Assembly (NCBI GenBank): GCA_963281255.1
Contig: OY725505.1
Coordinates: 1,240,001 to 1,304,000 of the forward strand
Length of the DNA stretch: 64,000 nucleotides
Origin: Aphrocallistes beatrix
Lineage: Eukaryota > Porifera > Hexactinellida > Sceptrulophora > Aphrocallistidae
Reading direction: 5' to 3'
Shown here piece after piece: positions 45,166-54,336 of this stretch (positions are counted from its first letter, which is position 1; the number at the start of each line of letters is the position of its first letter). The translations under genes were made by a program, and so were the position numbers. The notes under the pieces are model-generated. The model made no database searches, was not told the DNA's origin, and was given only the letters and a program-made list of their open reading frames with translations.

Positions 45166-45571
45166 CTGATTTCTACGAATTACATCTGCTTTTCTAAGCG
45201 TTTTCATAGCATAAAGTGCATTTGTGTCAACTTTTCTTACTAAAGAAACTTCTCCAAATGCGCCTACACCCAATCGTGCAATTTTAGAAAACATACTTTT
45301 ATTCATTTTCGCTCTCTTAAGTCGAAGATATTCAGATTCTTTTTGACACAAAATATTCCGCATTTTCAATTTCTTTTCTTCAGATAATGAAATTTTCTCC
45401 ATTTCTATCTCGAGTCTCTTTCTTCGCTTTTCTCGGTCGTGATGAAGAGATAAAACATTTTCTATATGAAGTTCCATATAAAATTTAAATGCTTCAGGTG
45501 AGTAACATGGTCGATATTTAATTATTTCCCGTTGAGGAGAGAAAGTTTCATTCTTTAAATTAGAAGGTACC
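45166..45571 (-). CDS. lats: LATS/Warts kinase exon: MOB-binding region and N-lobe start
   Basis: 406-bp exon. The acceptor is GATTTTAG and the donor AATCAG|GTACTA. It begins in phase 2 (one base completes an Arg codon from 52891) and ends in phase 0 after RNQ. YSPEAFKFYMELHIENVLSL is the start of the conserved N-terminal regulatory helices that bind MOB1. A basic, coiled stretch follows (REKRRKRLEIEMEKISL) and then CQKESEYLRLKRAKMNKSMF. The kinase domain begins with IARLGVGAFGEVSLV (glycine loop), and ALYAMKTLRKADV contains the ATP-anchoring Lys. The next codons come from the exon at 22329 (VAHVKAERD), making the intron 22.8 kb. ATG codons just upstream of the acceptor could extend the frame but are more likely intronic. 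Confidence 0.95.
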
Positions 45572-46459
45572 CTAAAATCATTCATCATTGTAAAATATCA
45601 TTTTAAATATTTTGGTAAAAAGAAAGATTTCCAAATCATAAAAAAGAATGCAAGGGTATAATAATATGTTGACTAATAAAACTAATGTTCAAGTAATTGA
45701 GAAATACACCCCAAATACTTTGATCTTACAAGTATGGAGAAAGGTTCTAGCCTGACAATAAGTATTCAGGGTAATTATAACAGGCTATAAAAACATTGGC
45801 TCTAGAGCTAGTATAAGAATGTTAATATTTTCAAACCACGTTTCCATTAGATTACAGAACTACAACTTGGTGATGGTCTCAACTCTTTTAGGATTTGGAT
45901 CGATATTCCAGGGTTTCACCGATAAAATGGCACTTTAATATTCGACCAGTCAGCATCGAGTATTTTTAGAACAGAATACAATTCATTCCGAGGAGGGATT
46001 TATAATAGACATTTGCTTAAGTTTAAAAGTTCGCGTAACAGCAAAGCTAGAAAAGTGATGCGGGTAGTCATATGGTAACATGCAAGCGCGTACGCTTGGA
46101 TGCACAAGATGTCATTAAGAGAAATATCTCATGTGACTTTCTAGGGATTGGATTTTTAGAGTTTCTATATACTTAAATTCATTTCTATTTCAATTTTCAA
46201 GTAAAAATATGTAAACGAATTCAAATTACACGTATAGTTGAATCGTGTAGTAATGAATATACAAAAATAATGTTCGTGGAATAGTATTTTTTTCTTCACA
46301 AAACACTTTTCTCGGTCTCAGACTCAAATAATCTTTTTAAAATTATTGAAAATATTCGAATTACAATCTCAAAAGAACATGATAACTAAGATTGCTTGAG
46401 TATAACAAAATTTATACCTAATGAAGCTTGTAAAAGAACTGTTGTGTCACTCTGTAATA
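45572..46459. other. LATS intron; nothing recognised
   Basis: AT-rich intronic sequence without known repeats. Confidence 0.4.
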
Positions 46460-46461
46460 TA

Positions 46462-46899
46462 CACTGTCTGGCCAAAAGTATTCGAACACCATTTTGCTAG
46501 ATAATACTAAAATGAATCTATACATGGAGACCAATTGATTGCAAATACGACAGCTACTCAAAATCTTCACATGAAATTCGAAATACTCATTTTAAAGTTT
46601 TCTATAAATCTATTATGCCTCAAAGCAAATTGATTTCATTTATGTCACCTTGATATACTTGTTCTCATTATAAATAATGTTAATGGCAAGTGGTACAAGA
46701 TGACAATTTGCTAGGAATTGCGCTTTGGAAAGGATTAAAATATGGGAAGTTTCTAACCTGATTATTCGTGTAGATTTCGAAATTGGTAGATTTTAATTAG
46801 CTGTCGTGTTTGAATCAATTGGTCTCCATGGATAGACCCATTTAGTATTATTTATGATGCAAAGCAATATGGAGTTCGGATACTTTTGGTCAGGCAGTG
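46462..46899. mobile_element. Tc1/mariner-like MITE, family M2
   Basis: 438 bp, TA on each side. Ends CACTGTCTGGCCAAAAGTAT and ATACTTTTGGTCAGGCAGTG, with arms reaching GGAGACCAATTGATT about 70-90 bp in. No transposase. Confidence 0.85.
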
Positions 46900-46901
46900 T
46901 A

Positions 46902-47459
46902 TGTGTAAATTCGTTTTGATATGATCTTCATTATACTTCTTTTTCTTTCCAGATTCAATATGAATTTTGTTACGAAGTCAAAGTCCCAAAGAAATACTAG
47001 TTCAATCAATTATTTCCATTTTATAAGAACAATATGATACAAGGGTGGGTATAATATGCAAATCAACATGAGGTGACACATATGTACAGAAAATGTAATC
47101 CTTATTAGTAATTAGCACAACCTCAAACAAAATAATTTTCAGGTGATAACTGATAATTATTGATGAAATCATTGCAACCGATATATTTAATTATTTGGCA
47201 TGAATATAGTTTATGTAGTTTATGTTAACTCGAAATATATGATTATCCAAAATTCATACGATTAGGTGAAACATTGGCGTACCCCTAGAGAAAGTCCTGG
47301 CTTAACTTAGTTTGAGAACCACTGCTATATTCAATATCTACTGTATCTTGATATAAGATTCAAAGGAAACGATTTCTCATCATTAATGCAGAGGCAGTAA
47401 CTATACAGAAGAGTAATGGTGATTCCTAATATCGTGATGTAGTTAATACCGAATCACAT
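46902..47459. other. LATS intron with a truncated hAT end
   Basis: GTACCCCTAGAG to TTTGAGAACCACTG at 47279-47324 is the right end of a hAT MITE like 43771-43953. The rest is unassigned. Confidence 0.45.
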
Positions 47460-47640
47460 ATGCCACGTAACTCCTTATATACCGCACTCAGTGGAGCTAA
47501 GTCAACATCGGATATATTTATCGTTGGTAAATTTAATTTTCCAAATAAAATACCGGATAACGATACAGTTCATCAGGAACGAAAGTAATTCGAAGAAAAA
47601 TGCAGCTTTATATGATTTATTCCATGATCAGGTCCTGATA
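47460..47640 (+). pseudogene. Possible LINE endonuclease fragment
   Basis: A short stretch reads STSDIFIVGKFNFPNKIPDN, resembling the GDFNxP motif of LINE apurinic endonucleases, with the Asp replaced by Lys. The frame ends soon after. Between here and 49.7 kb, on either side of the Tc1 element, further weak pieces may be the same LINE. It is not the same part as the RT copies, so the family cannot be compared. Confidence 0.4.
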
Positions 47641-47916
47641 TTTATATGCACAATGTTCATTAATTAAACAAGCATTGAAAGGATTTAACTCCTAATCGGT
47701 TAATTCTCTTTCCCAAAGTAATGATTTTACAGGAAACAATGACCAAAGCTCGATTGTAGCAACTCGTATTTAATCTAGATTTGGTTATGAAGTAAACAAA
47801 ATAACAACTGGGTCTATAATTGCAGGTAATTTCAATGTTGATATACTTTTGGGCGATATCCAGATCGAGAGATGTTAGTTTCGTTTTTGGCATCAAGCGA
47901 ATTATATCCATAAATA

Positions 47917-49252
47917 CAGTCTGTCCCATAAAAAACTGGAATTCTTTTAAAAATCAACCAATCCAATTTTCTTAGTTAAAAGATAAGCCTAGAGATTATG
48001 TAATACAATGAATTTACTATTGATATTATAACCCTTTGTGAATTTGCTGAATCTTAATTCTAAGTTAATGATAATGCTTGTAAATAATGATGACGTCATG
48101 CTGACGCAATCATATTTGTAGTCTTTGTTATAATCTATGATTTATTCATTAATCCTAGCTCGAATTGCTTGAGCATGTCTCAGATCGAGAAGAGAAGGCA
48201 TGCAATGTTACTTTTGGAGGGCAAGAAACATTCACCTAAAGAAATATGTCGCATTGTCGGTGTTTCTGTATCCACTGTGTATACTCTAATTTCAAAGCTG
48301 AAACACAATTGTTCCTACAATCGTAAAATAGGAAGCGGAAGACCACCTAAAACACTCCCGTTGATTGCAAATAGCGTTGCACAGCAAATTAGAAGGAAAC
48401 CTTGGATTTCCCTCCGCGCTATTGCTCAGAAGTGTCCAGTTACAACCTCGAAAAACACTGTAGCACGATGCCTGAAGAAATTGGACTATACGAAACCATA
48501 CCCCATCAGCGTGCCATTGTTATCAGAAACGAATCGCCTCAAACGAATCCAATGGGCTCAGGAACACATCGACAAAGATTGGCAACATGCAATATTTGCC
48601 GATGAAGCCTCGATCTGGGTATCGCGGGGTAGAATTAGGATGTGGACCAAAGGGGATTCGGTCAGACACACTACAACGGTCAAACACACTCAGAAGATTA
48701 ATATCTGGGCAGGCTTTTCTTCTATGGGAACGTTCCCACTGTGTATTTTCGATGAGAATTTAACTGCTGTATTGTTTGTCAAGATCCTAGAGGAGCATTT
48801 GTTAGAGCAGGCCAAGGTTTTTCACCAGGATGAATGGTTTATTGTGCAAGACAACGATCCGAAACACACTGCGAAGCACACTAAGGCTTGGATGGAACAA
48901 TTTATGGACAAAAATAGGATTGACTGGCCAAGTCAAAGTCCAGACTTGAACCCTATAGAGAACTTATTCGCCTGGATCAAGTTAGAGCTAATCAAACGCA
49001 AACCAAAAACTAAAAAGGAGCTAATAGTTGAATTGACCAATGTCTGGGCCGGGATAGATGGATTTTTCTTACATTCCTATTGGAACTCAATGCCCGAAAG
49101 GTGCAATCTAGTGTTAGAAAACAATGGTTATAAAATAAAATATTGATAATGAATGGTTTTACTACACTAGTTTCGTAACCAACTTTCTTAATAATAACTA
49201 ACCTTTGAATGCCATACACTTTATTGATTCCAGTTTTTTATGGGACAGACTG
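47917..49252 (+). mobile_element. Complete Tc1-like transposon
   Basis: 1336 bp, flanked by TA at 47915-47916 and 49253-49254. The inverted repeats are identical for the first 26 bases, beginning CAGTCTGTCCCATAAAAAAC. They enclose one intact transposase gene. Perfect ends plus an open frame mark it as the least decayed DNA transposon in the window. Confidence 0.95.
48175..49146 (+). CDS. Tc1-like transposase, intact
   Basis: 323 codons from ATG at 48175 to TGA. A TTG two codons upstream is in frame but not a credible start. The N-terminus has an HTH (SPKEICRIVGVSVSTVYTLI) and GSGRPPK, an AT-hook-like linker of Tc1 paired domains. A second HTH region covers about residues 65-105. The DDE catalytic residues are Asp143 (ADEASIW), Asp226 (VQDNDPKHT) and Glu262 (NPIENLF). 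By my count 35 residues separate the last two, whereas canonical Tc1 has 34. The enzyme binds the terminal repeats and cuts and pastes the element into TA. The usual family length is 330-350, so this is nearly full length. No internal stop or shift is visible. Expression would depend on the 250-bp leader or a host promoter. Confidence 0.95.
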   Translation: MSQIEKRRHAMLLLEGKKHSPKEICRIVGVSVSTVYTLISKLKHNCSYNRKIGSGRPPKTLPLIANSVAQQIRRKPWISLRAIAQKCPVTTSKNTVARCLKKLDYTKPYPISVPLLSETNRLKRIQWAQEHIDKDWQHAIFADEASIWVSRGRIRMWTKGDSVRHTTTVKHTQKINIWAGFSSMGTFPLCIFDENLTAVLFVKILEEHLLEQAKVFHQDEWFIVQDNDPKHTAKHTKAWMEQFMDKNRIDWPSQSPDLNPIENLFAWIKLELIKRKPKTKKELIVELTNVWAGIDGFFLHSYWNSMPERCNLVLENNGYKIKY

Positions 49253-49254
49253 TA

Positions 49255-50600
49255 TGTTTCTACAAATTATGGATTATAGTTAGGCCGTGTTTTTACTAAA
49301 GGTTCGGTTCATTCATGTACTTCTTATGAATCCTACTATAGTTACCATAAACCAAAACTTAAAATCATACGCCTAAAGGAGCGTCTCGCGCCCCTAAATA
49401 ATACCTCGCTCTCAATATTTGCATACACATGTAAAATGGCATGTACAGAGTCAAGAACATCCTTGGAAAACAAGATCTCAAATTTTAAAATGATATTAGT
49501 GATGAATTTAATCTTGATTTTGAGTTAAATGTCAGTGTTAGACTCTATTAAGTAACCAATATTAACAGACCAATGTCAATACTTCTTCAAATTCAATTGG
49601 ATAACATTGCTAATAACTATACAGATGCAATGAGAAGAACTGCTGATTAACATACTATACAAGGAATACCATTGAGAAGTACATACTCCATGGTAGACCA
49701 TCAACTAGTACGTATTGTCAGATGATGAGTACGAACATTAAAGATTTAATTTGAAGATAGTTCCCATATTATCTCATGGGAATGGTCTGATTAAATAGGA
49801 TTTGGTATTCTATTATTTTGCTCATAAGTAGAAAAATATTCAAATAATTTTTTCTAAGGTTGGAGACGCATTATGCACACGGATAAAGTTTTTCATTATG
49901 ATCTATCTATCACTTGTTTAAAATTTGAATTTTCAAATTGCAGGTCCAAACAAAAAATGGGAGCATGCTCCCATCCAGCCAGTGAATTTGTTGTTGTTGT
50001 TGTTGTTCACTAATCTGAAATAATGTACTATACCCCTAAGTTAAAAGGTATATTGCCAGTATGACAACTTGAGCAAAATATTAGATAGTTATTTATGCTT
50101 CACAGTTATCAACCCTATAAGATATATTTTAACTAAAAATGCACTAGCATTATCAGAACAACAAAATCGCTTTTTAAAATTAGAAATTCAATGGTCTTTC
50201 CATAATTTGAGAAAAACAACAACAGCTACTACTATAAAATGGAAACAAAATAAGCACGTTATATGTCTCTCTGCACATTATCAATCCGTTTTAAAAGAAA
50301 AATTTCACATATGGTTGATTCTAGTTGCCCAATGGAGTGCTATATTTCCCGGTTTGACTTGGACTGGAAGGGTATTAGTGGCAACATGAGTTTTCTCCAA
50401 CCGTTTTAGCGCACTTACCTATAATAAAAAATAAGATAATGATTGATGATGATGTGGTAACAGCAATTTCTAACAAAATATTTTCAATAAATATTTTCAG
50501 CGTGTCTGATATAATTCAAAGTTTATTGGGTAAATTACGAAGAATTGCATACAAGATAACGAGATATATGCAAAGTTCCCAAAGTTTTTCCGGTTTTAAT
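49255..50600. other. Unassigned; one 106-codon frame
   Basis: Near 49368 ATACGCCTAAAGGAGCGTCT matches the minus strand at 15.15 kb inside the Gypsy relic. A GTT microsatellite lies at 49988-50007. The frame at 50069-50389 (+) reads LTKNALALSEQQNRFLKLEI and HYQSVLKEKFHIWLILVAQW. I do not recognise it and see no splice or promoter support. An 18-bp perfect palindrome ATGGGAGCATGCTCCCAT lies at 49957-49974. Confidence 0.35.
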
Positions 50601-50656
50601 ATCCTTACTATTAAACTCGATAAATGTATATATTATATTTGTGTATTACTTATATA

Positions 50657-50797
50657 GTGTCGACTCGGCTTAATAGGGTCACATCGGTCAGAGGACATTT
50701 TGCCTAGATTAATATTAACCGAAAACTTTTATATTAGCTACTATGTATGAAAACTATTCTAGTCCTGCAAAAAGTGTCACGATTAAGCGGAGTTGAC
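50657..50797. mobile_element. pogo-like MITE, family P3
   Basis: 141 bp, TA-flanked, with ends GTGTCGACTCGGCTTAAT and ATTAAGCGGAGTTGAC. Located in the Family A left part. Confidence 0.7.
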
Positions 50798-50923
50798 TAT
50801 ATATAAATATTTATCTGTAACGAATTGATTCGAGAAACTGCAAGGAACAGAAAGCTGGTTTGGCATGTTAGAGTCTTTCAGCTATGGCTCTGATCCCAAA
50901 AAAATCGAGCTCATTATGGAACT

Positions 50924-52538
50924 ATAATAATAATAATAATAATAATAATATACATTTATATAGCGCAGATTCCATATTAATATGTTCAAGTGCGCTGTAC
51001 AATTCAATAAAAGTAGGTGTGTGTTATGCATGTAGGTATGTATGTGTATGTATGCGTATGTATGGGTATGTATGCTTGTAAGGTATGTATATGCGTTGAA
51101 ATTGGTTTAAGTGGATATATCGTGCGCGATACGGAAAAGATGAGTTTTCAAGAGTTTTTTTGAAGAGAAGAAGTGAGGGGGCATTCCGAATGCTAGGAGG
51201 CAGAAGATTCCACTCAACAGGCGCAGCTAAAGTGAATGCGCGATCACCCAGAGTTTTGGAAGATTTGATAGTAGGATGCTCAAGGAGGATGGCGTTGGAT
51301 GATCGTAGAGTACGATTGGATGACTTAACCTGTATGAGCTGGATGATATAGTCCGGAGCAAGAGAATGGATGGCTTTGTAATTTATGAAGAGGATTTTGA
51401 AGAGGATACGATGTTTAACAGGCAGCCAGTGGAGGTTAATAAGAAGAGATGACGAAAAGGTACGAGAGACATTGTAGATAAGCCTGGCTGCACTGTTCTG
51501 GACTCGCTGGAGTCGAGCTAAGAGGGATGAGGGGCAAACATACAAGATGCTGTTACAATAATCAAGACGAGATGTGATAAGAGAATTAACAAGAGTTTCA
51601 CAGGCTTCCCTAGAGGGATACTTTCTAATACGCCGGATGTTATAGATGTAGTAGAAGCAGGAGGAGGCAACTTTGCTGACCTGAGTAGACATTGAGAGGG
51701 TATTGTCGAGCCAAGTTCCAAGATTCCGTACTTCTTTGGAAGAAGAGATTCTCGACTCACCAACACAGATGCCATCAGTTTGAACCTTAGATAGTTGTTG
51801 ACGAGTCCCTATTATAAGGAACTCAGTCTTGATGTCATTGATAAGCAACTTGTTGGCGAGGAGCCAGGAACGGATCGCGGAGATGCAAGATTGGATGGCG
51901 GAGAAAGCAGATACTTCAGAAGAGATGGAACCGGATTTAAAAGAAAGATATACCTGAGTATCGTCGGCATAGCAGTGCATGTCGGGGAGGTGGGACCTAA
52001 TGAGGTCGAATAGAGGACTAGTATAGAGGTTAAAGAGAAGCGGACCGAGACAAGAACCCTGAGGAACTCCGTGTTGGACCGGGATATTCGAGGAACTAGA
52101 ACCCTTAATCGAGACGAATTGAGTCCTACCAGAGAGGTAAGATTCAAACCAAGACAGAGAAGAGTCGCAAATGCCGAAATGAGACTGGAAACGGTTGAGT
52201 AAGATGGTATGGTCGACGGTGTCGAAGGCTGAACTAAGATCAAGAAGAACCAGAAGAGATACGTGTTGGCGATTCATGCTGAGGAGGATGTTGTTTGTGA
52301 CCTTCAGGAGCGCAGTCTCCGTACTGTGGTGTTTACGATAGGTTGACTGCGTCCCGGGGAAGAGATGATGTAATGTAAGATGATTCACGACCTGGATGGA
52401 AGCGGCCCTCTCAGTGATTTTAGAAATGAAAGAAAGATTGCTAAGTGGACGATAGTTAGAGAAGATGGGATCAAGATTTGGTCCTTTAAGTTTGGGTAAG
52501 ATGATGGCGCGCTTCCAGGGAGAAGGAAAATGACCAGT
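50924..52538 (-). mobile_element. 5'-truncated CR1/L2-like LINE with ATT tail
   Basis: 1.6 kb. The 5' truncation is at 52538. The 3' end has the conserved CAAGTGCGCTGTAC block and an ATT repeat at about 50930-50950. A GTATGT-rich stretch at 51030-51075 lies near the stop codon. Same family as 9.9-13.1 and 34.3-36.1 kb. Confidence 0.9.
51024..52538 (-). CDS. LINE reverse transcriptase, open for 505 codons (N-terminus lost)
   Basis: A single open frame from the truncation point (TGHFPSPWKRAIILPKLKGP) to TAA at 51024. RT motifs in order are SNYRPLSNLSFISKI, LLVLLDLSSAFDTVDHTILL (motif A Asp), FESYLSGRTQFV, HGVPQGSCLGPLLFNLYTSP (motif B), HCYADDTQVYLSF (motif C, catalytic DD) and LLANKLLINDIKTEFLIIGT (thumb side). 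The C-terminal domain includes SRLDYCNSILYVCPSSLLAR, INLHWLPVKHRILFKI and LAAPVEWNLLPPSIRNAPSL, as in CR1/L2-type LINEs. The last 20 residues are low-complexity Tyr/His/Thr from GTATGT repeats. The endonuclease and start are absent, so it cannot mobilise itself, but the RT core shows no inactivating change. It is embedded in Family A inside a LATS intron, antisense to neither (same strand as LATS). Confidence 0.92.
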   Translation of the reverse strand, partial: TGHFPSPWKRAIILPKLKGPNLDPIFSNYRPLSNLSFISKITERAASIQVVNHLTLHHLFPGTQSTYRKHHSTETALLKVTNNILLSMNRQHVSLLVLLDLSSAFDTVDHTILLNRFQSHFGICDSSLSWFESYLSGRTQFVSIKGSSSSNIPVQHGVPQGSCLGPLLFNLYTSPLFDLIRSHLPDMHCYADDTQVYLSFKSGSISSEVSAFSAIQSCISAIRSWLLANKLLINDIKTEFLIIGTRQQLSKVQTDGICVGESRISSSKEVRNLGTWLDNTLSMSTQVSKVASSCFYYIYNIRRIRKYPSREACETLVNSLITSRLDYCNSILYVCPSSLLARLQRVQNSAARLIYNVSRTFSSSLLINLHWLPVKHRILFKILFINYKAIHSLAPDYIIQLIQVKSSNRTLRSSNAILLEHPTIKSSKTLGDRAFTLAAPVEWNLLPPSIRNAPSLLLFKKTLENSSFPYRARYIHLNQFQRIYIPYKHTYPYIRIHTHTYLHA

Positions 52539-52890
52539 TTTTAGGTGATAGAAGGCTGAGATGTTAATAAATGTGTAAATTAATATATCTCAAATTCAAA
52601 TACAATTATTATCAAAAAAATACTCATCACGCTGTTATGACGTCATTATTACGCATCAATTTTAGAAATTGACAAATTTGGTGATTTTTCGAGAGAAATC
52701 GATTGCAGCAGTAAGCAGACGCATTTAGAGATGTTATCTACCTCATAATTAATCACTGTTAGCCTAACCGCCTAAAGGACGCCTCTGGCGGACACTTTGC
52801 GTCCGCTAATTGCGCAGCGCAAGTAAGCGAAGCGTGCTTTTAACGCCAATTGTACAACCGAAAAACCTTTGAAACACCCCCAAAAGGTAC

Positions 52891-53021
52891 CTTTTTCCCT
52901 TCAATAGTTTAGAATTACAATCTTTTAGATCATCAGAACTATTCAAAGACAAATTCCCAATAGTTTCTTCTCTATTTAGATTATAATCGTGAGGAGAAAT
53001 ATCAGATAAGGGTGGTGGAAT
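52891..53021 (-). CDS. lats: Probable LATS exon upstream of the MOB-binding exon
   Basis: 131-bp open exon between CATTCTCTAG and AAAAG|GTACCT. It starts in phase 0 and ends after two bases of a codon, exactly what the exon at 45571 requires, and together they make Arg. It encodes IPPPLSDISPHDYNLN, SLNSSDDLKD and LLKGK, a Ser/Asp-rich, disordered-looking peptide with a Pro-rich start. LATS proteins have Pro-rich segments (PPxY, WW-binding) before the regulatory helices; here PPPLS lacks the Tyr. Composition and splice phase support it; sequence identity alone is too weak. The intron to the next exon is 7.3 kb. Confidence 0.65.
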
Positions 53022-54041
53022 CTAGAGAATGAAATATTATATTAAATATCAATCATCAGTCTATTATCAATCTGGCAACAGTATTGACATTATGAAGTAA
53101 CTAGATAAACTGGATTAATTACTAGGTAAACAAAAGATAATATAAACAATAAGAAGATTAGTCATTTAGATTGATCCCTAAAGCTTGTCAAGAATCCATA
53201 AACACACATTATGAAATCTATGCTCTTATGACCAATTCTAGTATTACCAGAAACTCTTCTATTAGAGCTCATTTCTCTATGTATCACTCGAACGAGAGTT
53301 TCCCTAAATATTTCATTTTTGTCATATTAAAGCACTCATTAGTCATTGAGAAGCCTCTGTAAATAAATAAAACAAATCGCAATGTGCGATTAGATACGTA
53401 GTGCGTTGTTATACACGGTACAAACAACGGGAAACCAATCATTTATCAAAGCTATAAATACGGTTTTGTTTGTACCTTAAAAGTACTCCAGATGGTGAGT
53501 GTAAATTTAGTATCTTAATTGTGCGTTTTGACAACCAAAAAAACAAGCAGATTGAAACTTGCAAGTGCTACCTATCCGACGGAATCAATTTTAGCATAAA
53601 CCTAACATTTTTGCCACACTGAGACCTTTTTAAAATCAAGAGATGCACTACAATAGCGGAATGTACCCTTCGGGTTACATGGTACAAGATGATCCTAGGT
53701 CCACCTCATGTCAAGGCGTGCGATACAGCAATTTTAGACCGAGATAGCATGACAGTCAAGTGCAATTCTTCTGGTGAACTTTTGAAATCTCTGAATAGAG
53801 CCTTTGTTCTAAAGATAATATATGCTTGCGTATCATCATAATCTGCAGACTTCCTTCCCTTCACCAAAAGTCATTTTATTAATGCATCTACCTGCCTCGA
53901 ACAGCTCTCTTTCTATCTCGAGCATACTATCGCATGTATGGAGTCACTAATCACATCAAGCTACTTCAATATCTCGACATTCCATCCGGATCCTTCCAAT
54001 ACTAAGAGCTACATAACTTGTCTTCGCATCACCTGGTTCAC
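53022..54041. other. Upstream LATS intron; nothing certain
   Basis: No further LATS exon was recognised. A TATAAATA in plus sense lies near 53452 without a gene behind it. Confidence 0.4.
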
Positions 54042-54336
54042 CAGGGTTGGGTTCAATTATATTTTTATATTCAATTACAATTACAAAAATGATGTGTGTA
54101 ATCAAATATATCTTCATTAGAATTAATGCAAAGTTTTTAATCTATTATACTATATCTTCGGTGAACATACTTTTTATAGTGCACAGGAACCATGAAAAAG
54201 AGAGAATGCTTACTCGTAAAGTTGTCAACTTATACTTACAATTTTTCAATGATCAATTACAATTACAATTACAACTATGTACAAAACGTAATTAATTGTA
54301 ATTAATTAATTACAATTATAATTGAACCCAACCCTG
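54042..54336. mobile_element. TIR element, family C (GGGTTGGGTTCAATTAT)
   Basis: 295 bp with ends CAGGGTTGGGTTCAATTATA and TATAATTGAACCCAACCCTG. Next to both ends are AATTAC/AATTGT microsatellites. The core includes CACAGGAACCATGAAAAAGA. An inverted longer copy lies at 60315-60883. No target duplication was found. Confidence 0.8.

Larger units (their letters stand above)
50602..52840 (+). mobile_element. Family A copy split by a LINE
   Basis: Left part 50602-50923 starts TCCTTACTATTAAACTCGAT and is itself hit by a pogo-like MITE. Right part 52539-52840 resumes with GGTGATAGAAGGCTGA and ends in the hairpin block. About 100 bp of the family consensus, including one TGACGTCA, is missing at the LINE junction. 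Confidence 0.85.

Noticed and set aside
45572-45588. Two ATG codons just upstream of the 45571 LATS exon as a translation start
   Set aside because: They lie before a good TTTTAG acceptor, and the exon at 52891 fits in phase, so they are probably intronic.
48169-48174. Earlier start (TTG) for the Tc1 transposase
   Set aside because: Not ATG. The ATG at 48175 gives a complete N-terminal domain.
53440-53480. TATAAATA as a promoter
   Set aside because: On the strand opposite to LATS with no recognisable gene downstream.
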